A stretch of 28,843 bases of DNA from JAWWPG01 sp033850885 (GTDB taxonomy: Bacteria; Actinomycetota; Actinomycetes; Propionibacteriales; Nocardioidaceae). Of the stretch, positions 15,520-23,712 are shown one piece after another. The translations under genes and the position numbers were made by a program. Under the pieces are notes generated by a model. That model had not been told where the DNA came from. It ran no database searches and worked only from the letters and a program-made list of their open reading frames with translations. The stretch lies in assembly GCA_033850885.1 (NCBI GenBank), contig JAWWPG010000029.1, positions 1 to 28,843 on the forward strand, given 5' to 3'. Numbering within the stretch: the stretch's first letter is position 1; every line of letters begins with the position of its first letter.

Positions 15520-17466
15520 CTAGCGGTACCGGCGCCGTACGTTCTCGCGCTTCGACGGGCCCGGCTCCCAGGTGGCGATCCAGGGACCGGTGCCTTCGGA
15601 GAAGTCGATGACACCGGCTTCCAGCCAGCCGAAGTCACCTGCCAGCACCGAGCGCGCCAGCGTCCGGTCCTCGGAGTCAGTGTTGTTCCAGAGCTGACCG
15701 AAAAGGGCCTCGACGCGCAGACGGGACTGCTGGCAGAAGACGTCGGCGAGCGCCATCGCCGAGTCGCCCCGCTCGTCGCCATCGGCACGCAGCCCGTCGG
15801 CTCGGCTGCAGACCGCCGCCATCGCGAACAGCTCGGCACCGATGTCGACGATGCGGCCCAGGAAGGCCTGCCGGTACTCGAGCCCAGCCTGCCACCGTCC
15901 CATCGCGTAGAAGGTCTGGCGCGCGAGCTTGCGGGATGAGCGCTCCACGAAGCGCAGGTGCTTGGCCAGCACTCCGAACTCGGAGAACCCGGTGGGGGCG
16001 CTCCCCTTGCCGGCGACCAGCTGAGGGAGCCAGCCGGCATAGAAACTGGTTGCCTTGACCGCCGCCTTGGCCTTGTCCGCAAGCCCGGCGTCCGCCGAAG
16101 CCAGCGCACCCGCGGCTGCGAGGTGGGCGTCGACCGCCTCCCGGGCGATCAGCAGGTGCATGATCTCGGACGACCCCTCGAAGATCCGGTTGATGCGCAG
16201 GTCACGGACGACCTGCTCCGCGGGCACGGCCCGCTCGCCGCGGGCGGCGAGGGAGTCCGCCGTCTCATAGCCCCGACCGCCTCGGATCTGGATCAGGTCG
16301 TCGGCGAGCTGGTATGCCATCTCGCTCGTCCAGAGCTTGGCGAGCGCGGCCTCGATCCGGATGTCCTTCGTCCCGGCGTCGTTGAGTCGCGCGGCGATGT
16401 CGAAGACCGTCTCGACGGCGAACGCGGTCGCTGCCATGAACGAAAGCCGGGTGGCGACCGCCTCGTGCTCTCCGACGGGCTTGCCCCACTGCACACGGGC
16501 CGCGGACCATTCCCTCGCGATCTTGAGCGTCCACTTGCCTGCACCCGCACACAGGGCGGGAATGGAGATCCGGCCCGCGTTCAACGTCGTCAGGGCGATC
16601 TTGAGACCTTGGCCCTCCTTGCCGAGCCGGTCCTCGACCGGCACCCGGACCTTGTCGAACCGGGTCACGCCGTTCTCGAGCCCCTTCAGCCCCATGAACG
16701 AGTTGCGTTGCTCCACCGTCACGCCCTCGGCATCGGTGTCGATGACGAAGGCGGTGATGCCGCCCCGGCTCCCCTCGCTCTTCGGCACCTTGGCCATCAC
16801 GACGACGAGCTCGGCGATCACCCCGTTCGTCGTCCACAGCTTCACCCCGTCCAGGATGTACGCCGACCCGTCGGGCGTGAGCGTGGCGGACGACGCCATC
16901 CGGGCGGGGTCCGACCCGACGTCGGGTTCGGTGAGCAGGAAGGCGGTGACCGCTCCGGAGGCGCATCGGGGCAGGAAACGCCGCTTCTGGTCCTCGGTGC
17001 CGAACATCCGCACCGGCTCCGGCACGCCGATGGACTGGTGCGCCGACATCAGGGCACCGATGCTCGCGTGCACCGAGCCGATGAGCATCAGAGCGCGGCC
17101 ATAGCAGGAGGTTGACAGGCCGAGGCCACCGTACTCCCGGGGAATCTTCATCCCGAAGCATCCGAGCTCCGCAAAACCGGCGAGGTACTCGTCCGGCACT
17201 CGATCCTCTCGCTCGATGCGACGCGGGTCGAGGCTCTCGCAGTAGGCGCGCAGCCGAGCCAGGAACTCCTCGTCCCGCGCGTTGTCCTCCGCGCTGCTCG
17301 CCGGATAGGGGTGGATCAGCGACATGTCGAACCTGCCGAGGTACAGCTCCTTCGCGAAGCTCGGCCGGGTCCACTCGGTCTCGCGGGCCGCCTCGGCAAC
17401 CTCGCGGGCCTGCCGCTCGCTCACGTCGGTCTGGGCTGCTGGCGGTCGGCTGACGTCGATGCTCAT
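15520..17466 (-). CDS. acyl-CoA dehydrogenase with long C-terminal extension (FadE type)
   Basis: 648 residues from ATG 17466, with GGAGGG upstream; the frame open further upstream overlaps the plsC gene antisense. This flavoprotein catalyses the first step of beta-oxidation. ACAD features: GCFGMKIPREYGGLGLS, FLLTEPDVGSDPARM (FAD/substrate loop, about 176-190), WTTNGVIAELVVVMAK, RIQWGK-like ARVQWGKPVGEH, and RDLRINRIFEGSSEIMHL with candidate catalytic Glu430. A roughly 200-residue helical extension follows, as in VLCAD-like and mycobacterial FadE proteins. It likely acts on long or unusual acyl-CoAs. Pairing with a PlsC-like acyltransferase on the other strand suggests lipid turnover. Confidence 0.92.
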   Translation of the reverse strand: MSIDVSRPPAAQTDVSERQAREVAEAARETEWTRPSFAKELYLGRFDMSLIHPYPASSAEDNARDEEFLARLRAYCESLDPRRIEREDRVPDEYLAGFAELGCFGMKIPREYGGLGLSTSCYGRALMLIGSVHASIGALMSAHQSIGVPEPVRMFGTEDQKRRFLPRCASGAVTAFLLTEPDVGSDPARMASSATLTPDGSAYILDGVKLWTTNGVIAELVVVMAKVPKSEGSRGGITAFVIDTDAEGVTVEQRNSFMGLKGLENGVTRFDKVRVPVEDRLGKEGQGLKIALTTLNAGRISIPALCAGAGKWTLKIAREWSAARVQWGKPVGEHEAVATRLSFMAATAFAVETVFDIAARLNDAGTKDIRIEAALAKLWTSEMAYQLADDLIQIRGGRGYETADSLAARGERAVPAEQVVRDLRINRIFEGSSEIMHLLIAREAVDAHLAAAGALASADAGLADKAKAAVKATSFYAGWLPQLVAGKGSAPTGFSEFGVLAKHLRFVERSSRKLARQTFYAMGRWQAGLEYRQAFLGRIVDIGAELFAMAAVCSRADGLRADGDERGDSAMALADVFCQQSRLRVEALFGQLWNNTDSEDRTLARSVLAGDFGWLEAGVIDFSEGTGPWIATWEPGPSKRENVRRRYR

Positions 17467-17494
17467 CGGATCCCTCCGGTAGTCGATGGGGCCA

Positions 17495-17510
17495 ATGTTA
17501 CTCGGAAGTA
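17495..17510 (-). promoter_or_regulatory. -10 box and possible TetR-type operator of the acyl-CoA dehydrogenase gene
   Basis: On the minus strand TAACAT (17500-17495) is a -10 match about 29 nt before ATG 17466. It overlaps the dyad TACT-CGGA-AGTA (17499-17510), the kind of palindrome bound by TetR-family regulators of fatty-acid genes. No regulator gene is present here. Confidence 0.35.
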
Positions 17511-17627
17511 GCCTCGGCTGGACCCGGAGCCGCCCGATGTTGCCCGCGCCACATCGGCCGGGATCCCGGTCGATAGGATGCAACCGCAGGTAGCCCGGCC
17601 GCAACCGACGGTCACCGGGAAGGACAG

Positions 17628-18293
17628 ATGCTCTACTTCGTCTTGCATCTGCTGCTGAAACCACTCACGCGGCTGGTGTACCGGCCGGTGGTCGAGGGCA
17701 CCGAGAACGTGCCGGCCGATGGACCGCTCATCCTCGCAAGCAACCATCTGTCGTTCATCGACAGCTTCGTGATCCCCTTGGTGGCCCCCCGACGGGTGGC
17801 GTATCTGGCCAAGGCGGAGTACTTCGAGGGTCGAGGACCGACGAGACGGTTCCGCAATGCCCTGTTCACCACGCTCGGCGCGATCCCCGTGGACCGGGGC
17901 ACCGCGCGGTCGGCTCAGGACTCGCTCGACGCGGCACTGACCGTGCTGCATGCCGGTGAGGCGTTCGGCATCTACCCCGAGGGGACCCGGTCGCGGGACG
18001 GGCGGCTCTACCGGGGGCGGACCGGGGTGGCGTGGCTGGCCATCAACGCGCCGGCCCCCGTCGTACCGGTCGGAATCCTCGGCAGCGACACGATCATGCC
18101 GGTGGGCAGCCGACTCCCCCGCGTCCACCGCGTGAACGTGCGCTTCGGGGAACCGCTGGTCTTTGACGACCTGGCCGCGAGCCACGCTCCCGCGGTGGCC
18201 CGACGGCTGGCCACCGACCGAGTCATGGACGCGATCGCAGAGCTCACCGGGCAGGAGCGGGTCGCCGCCTACAACGTGCTCCCCACTGACTGA
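17628..18293 (+). CDS. 1-acyl-sn-glycerol-3-phosphate acyltransferase family protein (PlsC-like)
   Basis: 221 residues. It has the acyltransferase motif I NHLSFID (Asn39, His40, Asp45) and motif III YPEGTRS (about 116-122), plus GAIPVDRG and VVPVGILGSD, all standard for the LPLAT/PlsC family. An N-terminal hydrophobic helix (LYFVLHLLLKPLTRLVY) would bind the membrane. It acylates lysophosphatidate or a related acceptor in phospholipid or glycolipid synthesis. GGAAGGA precedes the start and a TAGGAT hexamer (17574-17579) may be its -10 box. Divergent from the acyl-CoA dehydrogenase gene. Confidence 0.9.
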   Translation: MLYFVLHLLLKPLTRLVYRPVVEGTENVPADGPLILASNHLSFIDSFVIPLVAPRRVAYLAKAEYFEGRGPTRRFRNALFTTLGAIPVDRGTARSAQDSLDAALTVLHAGEAFGIYPEGTRSRDGRLYRGRTGVAWLAINAPAPVVPVGILGSDTIMPVGSRLPRVHRVNVRFGEPLVFDDLAASHAPAVARRLATDRVMDAIAELTGQERVAAYNVLPTD

Positions 18294-18397
18294 GACCACC
18301 TGAGGTCCGGCAAGACAGAAGCGCCGGTACGACGCCCGAGGTGTCACAAGCCGGACAAGATCTGGCCAACACTCTCGTGTTTGCCGCCATCCGCACT

Positions 18398-18403
18398 TAC
18401 CGT
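18398..18403 (+). promoter_or_regulatory. -10 box TACCGT heading the MoxR operon
   Basis: TACCGT is six bases before ATG 18410, the leaderless spacing. It selects ATG 18410 over an in-frame GTG 23 codons earlier. Confidence 0.5.
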
Positions 18404-18409
18404 GTCGCA

Positions 18410-19135
18410 ATGGTGCGTCGCGCATACCTGATGGTCGGCCTAGCGGCCGCCGCGGTGGTGATGACGCTGGTCGTGGCGAGTATCTCGAACGGGTCAGTAC
18501 TCGGCAACCCTCGCCGGCCGGGTCCCGCAGTGGTGACGGCCAACAGCCCGCCAGAACCGCCGCACCGCATCGGACTGCACGCGCCCATCCTTCCTGACTG
18601 GCTTGTGAGGAGCCTCACCGCGCTGCTGGTGCTCTACGCCGTCGGGCTGATAACCCTTCTCATCCTGAGCCGGCGGGCCAAGAAGCGCCTGGAGGAGCAG
18701 CTGATCCTCACCGACAACGACGAGCCGGCCGGCAGCGACTGGGGAGCGCTGCTGTCCGTCGAGCTCGGAAGGGCGACGGACGAAGAGCTGGCCGAGCTGG
18801 TCCTGGGCACACCTCGGAACGCGATCGTCGCCTGCTGGATGAGACTCCAGGAGGTGACACACGGTGCAGGACTGCCGGTAGAGGTATCCGAGACCTCCCA
18901 GGAGTTCACCGTCCGGGCTCTACGCCGACTGCAGTTGAACGATACGGCGATCAGCACCCTCAGCCGGCTGTATCGCGAGGCGCGCTTCTCCGAGCATGAG
19001 ATGGTCGAGGTGCAGCGCGACCAGGCGCGAGCCGCCCTCCAGGTGCTGGCCGACGAGCTGTCTTCCCCGGCGGCCAGCAGAGCGGAGCCGAAGCCAGACC
19101 TGGAGCGGTCCGACCTGGATAGTCTGGCGCTGTGA
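18410..19135 (+). CDS. DUF4129 domain membrane protein (copy 1)
   Basis: 241 residues. Membrane helix 1 at about 7-25, an extracytoplasmic Pro-rich segment, helix 2 at about 65-87 (LVRSLTALLVLYAVGLITLLILS), then a cytoplasmic domain. The DUF4129 signature is GTPRNAIVACWMRLQEVTHGAGLPVEVSETSQEFTVRAL and LYREARFSEHEM. This domain is normally found next to MoxR, DUF58 and transglutaminase-core proteins. Its role is unknown; it is thought to belong to an envelope assembly. It is the first gene of the operon and overlaps the next start by 4 nt. Confidence 0.82.
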   Translation: MVRRAYLMVGLAAAAVVMTLVVASISNGSVLGNPRRPGPAVVTANSPPEPPHRIGLHAPILPDWLVRSLTALLVLYAVGLITLLILSRRAKKRLEEQLILTDNDEPAGSDWGALLSVELGRATDEELAELVLGTPRNAIVACWMRLQEVTHGAGLPVEVSETSQEFTVRALRRLQLNDTAISTLSRLYREARFSEHEMVEVQRDQARAALQVLADELSSPAASRAEPKPDLERSDLDSLAL

Positions 19136-19848
19136 GACGTGGCGGTAACGCGGCAGCCCTCCTCAGCGTCGCTGCCCTGCTGCTCGCGATCTGGGTGACG
19201 AGCACCACGCCGGTCCACCTGCTGCCGAGCAACCCCACCTCACCGGCCACTCACACCGCGACACCCCTGGCGCAGGCTCCGCACCGCGCGCCCGGCCCGG
19301 TGGCACATCGACCGACCCCGCCCACGGTAAGACCCGGCTCGGTCTTCGGTCTCTTCGACTACCTCACGCTAGGTGCCATCGCGGCCCTGCTCATCGCCTT
19401 CCTGGTGACGGCGGTACGCCGACGGAACCGCCGTCCGCGGCGGAGTCGTGAGGCGGTCCCCGAGCTGTCGCCGGACGTCTTCAAGGCTTTGCAGGTGCCG
19501 CCGACGCTCGTCGAGGCGGCCGAGCGTCAGCTCCGGGCAATCCACGAGGGAAGTCCACGCAACGCCATCGTCGCGTGCTGGATGGAGCTCGAGCGAACGT
19601 GCCGTGACACCGGGTTCGCCCGCGCCAGCTCCGAGACGTCCGCGGAGTTCACGGGTCGTATCCTCGCCCACTACTCGGTCGATGCCGGGGCGGTCGACTT
19701 GCTGGCCGGTCTCTACCGCGAGGCCCGGTACTCCGAGCACCAGCTCAGCGAGCTCCACCGAGGACGCGCCGTGTCCTCCCTCGAGCGGATCCTGGGAGAC
19801 CTTCGAGTCTCGCCGGGGCACGCGACCGCCCCGGTCAGTCGCGTATGA
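19132..19848 (+). CDS. DUF4129 domain membrane protein (copy 2)
   Basis: 238 residues from GTG 19132, overlapping the previous stop. Same layout as its neighbour: N-terminal helix, Pro/Thr-rich periplasmic-type linker, second helix at about 77-97 and a DUF4129 domain (GSPRNAIVACWMELERTCRDTGFARASSETSAEFTGRILAHY, then LYREARYSEHQLSELHRGRA). PRNAIVACWM, SETS.EFT and LYREAR.SEH are shared with copy 1, while the membrane and linker parts differ. This is an old tandem duplication; the two may form a heteromer. Overlaps the next gene by 4 nt. Confidence 0.82.
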   Translation: MRRGGNAAALLSVAALLLAIWVTSTTPVHLLPSNPTSPATHTATPLAQAPHRAPGPVAHRPTPPTVRPGSVFGLFDYLTLGAIAALLIAFLVTAVRRRNRRPRRSREAVPELSPDVFKALQVPPTLVEAAERQLRAIHEGSPRNAIVACWMELERTCRDTGFARASSETSAEFTGRILAHYSVDAGAVDLLAGLYREARYSEHQLSELHRGRAVSSLERILGDLRVSPGHATAPVSRV

Positions 19849-20327
19849 AGCGCTGGGCACAGCGTGGCGTCGCGGCGCTGGCCGTCTGGGCGGCACTCCT
19901 CGGATATGCCGAGCTCGACAACCGCCGGCCACATCCCGTCGGGCTGGCCGCCGCCGTGCTCGCGATCCTTGCTGTGGTGTGGCTCTGCACGGATGCCTAC
20001 GAGGTGGCACAGCCACCGCAGTGGGCGTTGTACCACTCCCGGCCGCCTACCCGGTCGTTCGACCCCCGCTTCTCGCGTCTCTCGCAGCAGCTGGCAGAGG
20101 CTACGGACCGACATGCCGCAGCGGTCGCCGTACACACCAGTGTCTCCCAGGCAGCCGAGGGAATCCTTCTCGACAAGTACGGCGTCGACAGCGCGCGAGA
20201 CCCGGAGCAGGCGCGCCAGATTCTCGGGGACCTGGCTGCCGACTTCGTGGCCGCCGGCCCGGCAGAGGACCGGTTCGTCTTCTCCCCCGAGCTCTTCGAC
20301 GTACTGGACCGATTGGAGTCCCTGTGA
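19845..20327 (+). CDS. two-helix membrane protein of the MoxR operon
   Basis: 160 residues. Two predicted helices at the N-terminus (VAALAVWAALLGYAEL and HPVGLAAAVLAILAVVWLC) form a hairpin, followed by a soluble domain (RFSRLSQQLAEATDRHAAAVAVHTSVSQAAEGILLDKYGVD and DPEQARQILGDLAADFVA). No known family name comes to mind, but proteins of this size sit between DUF4129 and MoxR genes in related operons. ATGA-type overlap with copy 2 and a GTGA overlap with moxR imply translational coupling. Confidence 0.75.
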   Translation: MKRWAQRGVAALAVWAALLGYAELDNRRPHPVGLAAAVLAILAVVWLCTDAYEVAQPPQWALYHSRPPTRSFDPRFSRLSQQLAEATDRHAAAVAVHTSVSQAAEGILLDKYGVDSARDPEQARQILGDLAADFVAAGPAEDRFVFSPELFDVLDRLESL

Positions 20328-21301
20328 CGGATCTCGACATCATGGCGGTCTCCGCGTTGACCGGACAGGTTCTCGACCAGGTCGAGAAGGCTGTGGTGGG
20401 CAAGCGCGACGCGCTGGGCCTGATCCTGAGCTGCGTGCTCTCCCGCGGTCACGTGCTGTTGGAGGACTTCCCGGGACTCGGCAAGACACTTGCCGCGCGT
20501 TCGTTCGCCCAGACCCTGGGCATCGAGTTCAAGCGAGCCCAGTTCACCCCGGACCTGCTGCCGGGCGACCTGACCGGCTCCTTCGTCTACGACCAACGCT
20601 CCGGGGAGTTCGCCTTCCGCCGAGGACCGCTGTTCACCGGCGTGCTGCTGGCCGACGAGATCAACCGGACGCCACCCAAGACGCAGGCTGCACTGCTCGA
20701 AGCGATGCAGGAGGGGCAGATCACCGTGGAGGGTGAGACGTTCGTGCTGGCCAGGCCCTTCCACGTGCTGGCCACCGCGAACCCGGTCGAGTACGAGGGC
20801 ACCTACCCACTCCCCGAGGCGCAGCTCGACCGGTTCCTGATGCGGGTCTCGTTCGGGTACCCCACCGAGGTCGAGGAGCAGGACGTGCTGCGGCGTCGCA
20901 TCGCACGACGTCAGGAGGAGCAGACGCTCGAGCCAGTGACGGACGCGGAGACCCTCCTCGCCATGCAGAACGCGGTGGAGACCGTCACCTTCGACGAGAG
21001 CGTCGCGGAGTACTGCGTTGCCCTCGTGGTGGCCACCCGGGTCCACCCGCACACGCTTGTCGGGTCGTCGCCGCGCGGCTCCCTTGCGCTGATGCTGACG
21101 TCGCGCGCGTACGCCGTCATCGGCGGCCGGGACTACGTCACCCCCGAGGACGTGAAGGCGGTGAGCGAGTCGGTGCTGGCCCACCGCATCACGATCAAGC
21201 CGGAGCTGTGGATGAGCAGCGCCTCCGGGCGGACCGTGGTCGCGGACGTGCTGAAGACCGTGCCCACGCCGGCGGTCGGTGACCTCGCGCGTGTCCACTA
21301 G
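20324..21301 (+). CDS. MoxR family AAA+ ATPase
   Basis: 325 residues from GTG 20324, overlapping the previous stop by 4 nt. The longer open frame upstream is a shadow of the preceding genes. Walker A: EDFPGLGKTLAARSFA (about 47-62). RAQFTPDLLPGDLTGSFVY is the MoxR-specific helix 2 insert region. Walker B: GVLLADEINRTPPKTQAALLEAMQEGQITVEG. Sensor 1: LATANPVEYEGTYPLPEAQLDRFLMR. The C-terminal AAA lid (VHPHTLVGSSPRGSLALMLTSRAYAVIGGRDYVTPEDVKAV) is complete. MoxR ATPases act as chaperones that mature or remodel vWA-type partner complexes, here presumably the DUF58 protein encoded next. Confidence 0.95.
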   Translation: MTDLDIMAVSALTGQVLDQVEKAVVGKRDALGLILSCVLSRGHVLLEDFPGLGKTLAARSFAQTLGIEFKRAQFTPDLLPGDLTGSFVYDQRSGEFAFRRGPLFTGVLLADEINRTPPKTQAALLEAMQEGQITVEGETFVLARPFHVLATANPVEYEGTYPLPEAQLDRFLMRVSFGYPTEVEEQDVLRRRIARRQEEQTLEPVTDAETLLAMQNAVETVTFDESVAEYCVALVVATRVHPHTLVGSSPRGSLALMLTSRAYAVIGGRDYVTPEDVKAVSESVLAHRITIKPELWMSSASGRTVVADVLKTVPTPAVGDLARVH

Positions 21302-22616
21302 GTACGGCGACCGGCGCACGGCTGGCGTCGGCGGCTGGAAACCCACCAACGCCTACCTTCGAGCGTGCGTCCTCGGGGTGGCGCTGCTGCTCGCCGCGAT
21401 GCTCTTCCACAACGTGGGCCTGACGGTGCTCGCGACGCCGTTCCTGGTGGTCACCACATGGTCACTCATCACCAGGCCCACCGAGCCGGCCGCGCTGCGG
21501 CATCCGAGGGCGCTGCCGACCCTTCGCGAGGGCGAGGCGATGAGCTGGCAGGTCGAGCTGGACGTCGTGCCCGGTCTCGACCAGGGCGCCCTCCTGTTCG
21601 AGCGGGCGAACTACCAGGAGCTTCGACCCGCGAGCGGGGCGTGCGCGGAGGTGGCCGACCTCCGTGGCCGGACGACACTCACGTTGGGCGTGCAGGCCCG
21701 GTCGACCCGCTGGGGGCACCAGAGCGTCGGCCGGTCCCTCGTCTCCGCGACGAGCAGCTGGGCGGCGTACCGCTGGGGACCCCTCGAGATCGCCTCGCTG
21801 CCGCAGACCACGCTGCCGCTGCCGGCTGTCTTCGACGCGGCCGCACCGACCCCGCACCCGGTCGGTCTGGTGGGCCTCAACCGTGCCGCGCGACGCGGCG
21901 AGGGCAGCGAGTTCGCCACCATCCGGCCGTTCCAGCTGGGTGACCGGCTGCGACGGATCCACTGGCCGGTCTCGCTGCGGACGGGAGGACTCCATGTCGC
22001 CTCGACCTGGGCGGACCAGGACGCGGAGGTCATGCTGCTGGTCGATGCCTCGACGGACGTGGGCACCAGTGAGGGAATCGACGGCTTCGCGAGCAGCCTC
22101 GACGTGACGGTCCGGGCTGCCGGAGCAGTGGCCGAGCACTTCCTCCGGCGCGGGGACCGGGTTGGGCTCTGCGTCTTCGGGCCCGACCTGCTCAGGCTGA
22201 CGCCGGCAGCAGGACAGAACCACCTCCGCAAGGTGCTCCACCGGCTAGCGGACACCAAAGTAGGCAACAAGGCGTCCGCCGAAGGCAAGCTGCTCCGGCT
22301 CCGCCTCGGCGCCGACACGATGGTCATCATGCTGTCGACCTGCATCTCACAGCTCGCCTTGCGACAGGCCGTTGTGACCGTCGGACGCGGCCTCTCGGTT
22401 ATCGTCGTCGACACCCTCCCCCGACAGATCGGCGGAATCGATGACCCGGCGCTGACCGTGGCCTGGCGGCTCCGCCGCCTCGAGAGGGACACCGAGCTGA
22501 GACAGCTCAACCGGGCGGGCGTGCCGGTGGTGGCGTGGCACGGTCCGGGCAGCCTCGACCAGGTGCTCCGGGATCTGGGACGGCGAAGCGCAGCCCCGCG
22601 CATGGTGCGGCGATGA
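21279..22616 (+). CDS. DUF58 domain protein (MoxR partner)
   Basis: 445 residues if started at GTG 21279; GTG 21291 is equally possible. Both overlap the moxR end. Two N-terminal membrane helices (about 27-42 and 46-64) are followed by a beta-rich region. The DUF58 core is GSEFATIRPFQLGDRLRRIHWPVSLRTGGLHV (about 209-240), then a vWA-like domain opening with VMLLVDASTD. The DxSxD pattern is a partial MIDAS; whether it binds metal is uncertain. It is expected to be a membrane-bound partner of the MoxR ATPase. The next gene starts in its stop codon. Confidence 0.9.
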   Translation: MTSRVSTRYGDRRTAGVGGWKPTNAYLRACVLGVALLLAAMLFHNVGLTVLATPFLVVTTWSLITRPTEPAALRHPRALPTLREGEAMSWQVELDVVPGLDQGALLFERANYQELRPASGACAEVADLRGRTTLTLGVQARSTRWGHQSVGRSLVSATSSWAAYRWGPLEIASLPQTTLPLPAVFDAAAPTPHPVGLVGLNRAARRGEGSEFATIRPFQLGDRLRRIHWPVSLRTGGLHVASTWADQDAEVMLLVDASTDVGTSEGIDGFASSLDVTVRAAGAVAEHFLRRGDRVGLCVFGPDLLRLTPAAGQNHLRKVLHRLADTKVGNKASAEGKLLRLRLGADTMVIMLSTCISQLALRQAVVTVGRGLSVIVVDTLPRQIGGIDDPALTVAWRLRRLERDTELRQLNRAGVPVVAWHGPGSLDQVLRDLGRRSAAPRMVRR

Positions 22617-23155
22617 GTGACGCGATCCGACCGATGGGCGACGAGCTCGTGCTTTCCGTCATCGCCACGGTCGCCACTCTCCTGGTCATCCCCGTCATCG
22701 TGGTCGCGGGCAGCCTGAACGCCTGGATGGTCGTGGTCGTCGTACTCGCCGCCGCCATGGTCTACTCCCGCCGGGACTCAGCGCACGGGCTGGCGGCCCT
22801 GGGTGCCATCGCCTTGGCATGGATCGCGGGGCGACCGGACCCCTTGTCTCCGTGGAGCGTCGTGATCGCGCTGCTGATGTTCACGGTCCACGGCGCTCTC
22901 GCCCTGCAGACCACTGCCCCGCCCGGCGCCGGCCTCGGCAGGGCCGTCGTCACGCGGTGGCTCGTTCGAAGCGCAGTAGTCGCCGGCATCACGGTCGTCG
23001 TGTACGTCGTGGCGGTATCGCTCGACAACCTGCACCGCAGCGACGGCGAGGCGGTCCTTGCCGCGGCGCTCGCCCTGCTCGGTGGGCTGGTGCTGCTGCT
23101 GCGTCAAGAGACCCTCGGCGGCCGAAGACAAGGCGCCGGCGACCGCAGCCCATGA
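22613..23155 (+). CDS. polytopic membrane protein, last gene of the MoxR operon
   Basis: 180 residues from ATG 22613, sharing ATGA with the DUF58 stop. About five hydrophobic segments are visible (LSVIATVATLLVIPVIVVAG, AWMVVVVVLAAAMVY, LAALGAIALAWIAG, WSVVIALLMFTVHGALAL, SAVVAGITVVVYVVAVSL) plus a C-terminal LAAALALLGGLVLLL helix. No catalytic motif. It probably forms the membrane base of the MoxR-associated system. The earlier open frame overlaps DUF58 and is not used. Confidence 0.8.
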   Translation: MSDAIRPMGDELVLSVIATVATLLVIPVIVVAGSLNAWMVVVVVLAAAMVYSRRDSAHGLAALGAIALAWIAGRPDPLSPWSVVIALLMFTVHGALALQTTAPPGAGLGRAVVTRWLVRSAVVAGITVVVYVVAVSLDNLHRSDGEAVLAAALALLGGLVLLLRQETLGGRRQGAGDRSP

Positions 23156-23167
23156 GACCATCGGCTG

Positions 23168-23632
23168 GTGTTCCGCCTGATGTTCCACCAGCCGGAGATC
23201 CCACCCAACACAGGCAACGCCATCCGGCTGGTCGCCGCCACCGGATGCGAGCTGCACCTGGTCAGGCCGCTGGGCTTCGACATGTCCGACGCTCGGCTTC
23301 GGCGGGCCGGGCTCGACTACCACGATCTGGCATCGGTCACCGTCCATGAGGATCTGGACAGCGCCTGGCGTGCCCTTGACGGCGACCGTGTCTTCGCGTT
23401 CACCACGCGTGGCACGACGCGCTACACCGACATCGCCTACCAGCCGGGCGATGTCCTGCTGTTCGGACGCGAGTCCACCGGTCTGCCCGACGAGGTGATC
23501 TCCGACCCGCATGTCACGGCGACGGTCCGGGTGCCCATGCTGCACGGGCTGCGCTCGCTCAACCTGTCGAACACCGCCGCGGTGGCGGTCTACGAGGCGT
23601 TGCGCCAGCACGACTTCGGCCAGGCCCTCTGA
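23168..23632 (+). CDS. trmL: tRNA (cytidine(34)-2'-O)-methyltransferase
   Basis: 154 residues, the length of TrmL. This SPOUT enzyme 2'-O-methylates the wobble base of certain tRNA-Leu. The three SPOUT motifs are clear: MFHQPEIPPNTGNAIRLVAATG (motif 1), LLFGRESTGLPDEV (motif 2) and VPMLHGLRSLNLSNTAAVAVYEALRQ (motif 3), which form the trefoil knot and SAM site. GTG 23168 gives the best N-terminus for the family (MFRLMFHQPEIPPNTGN); ATG 23180 would cut the first strand. It follows the MoxR operon by 12 nt, probably by chance rather than function. Confidence 0.93.
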   Translation: MFRLMFHQPEIPPNTGNAIRLVAATGCELHLVRPLGFDMSDARLRRAGLDYHDLASVTVHEDLDSAWRALDGDRVFAFTTRGTTRYTDIAYQPGDVLLFGRESTGLPDEVISDPHVTATVRVPMLHGLRSLNLSNTAAVAVYEALRQHDFGQAL

Positions 23633-23700
23633 GCATCGGCTAGGGTTCGGCGCGTGCTTGCGAGCACCTCGTCACCGCTCTCGTCCACATCCCCACGGAG

Positions 23701-23706
23701 TAGCCT
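23701..23706 (+). promoter_or_regulatory. -10 box TAGCCT of a leaderless promoter
   Basis: TAGCCT lies six bases before ATG 23713, with no ribosome site between. A second similar hexamer, TAGGGT, lies 60 bp upstream at 23641. Confidence 0.5.
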
Positions 23707-23712
23707 CGCGTC

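Noticed and set aside
15958..17115. 385-residue plus-strand open frame opposite the acyl-CoA dehydrogenase
   Set aside because: Antisense shadow; the minus strand has strong family homology throughout.
19448..20323. N-terminal extension of MoxR in the long plus-strand frame
   Set aside because: It overlaps the DUF4129 and membrane-protein genes in another frame and is Arg/Ser/Pro-rich, typical of a shadow frame.
19997..21349. 450-residue minus-strand open frame opposite moxR
   Set aside because: Shadow of moxR and its upstream neighbour; His/Arg/Gly-rich with no recognisable domain.
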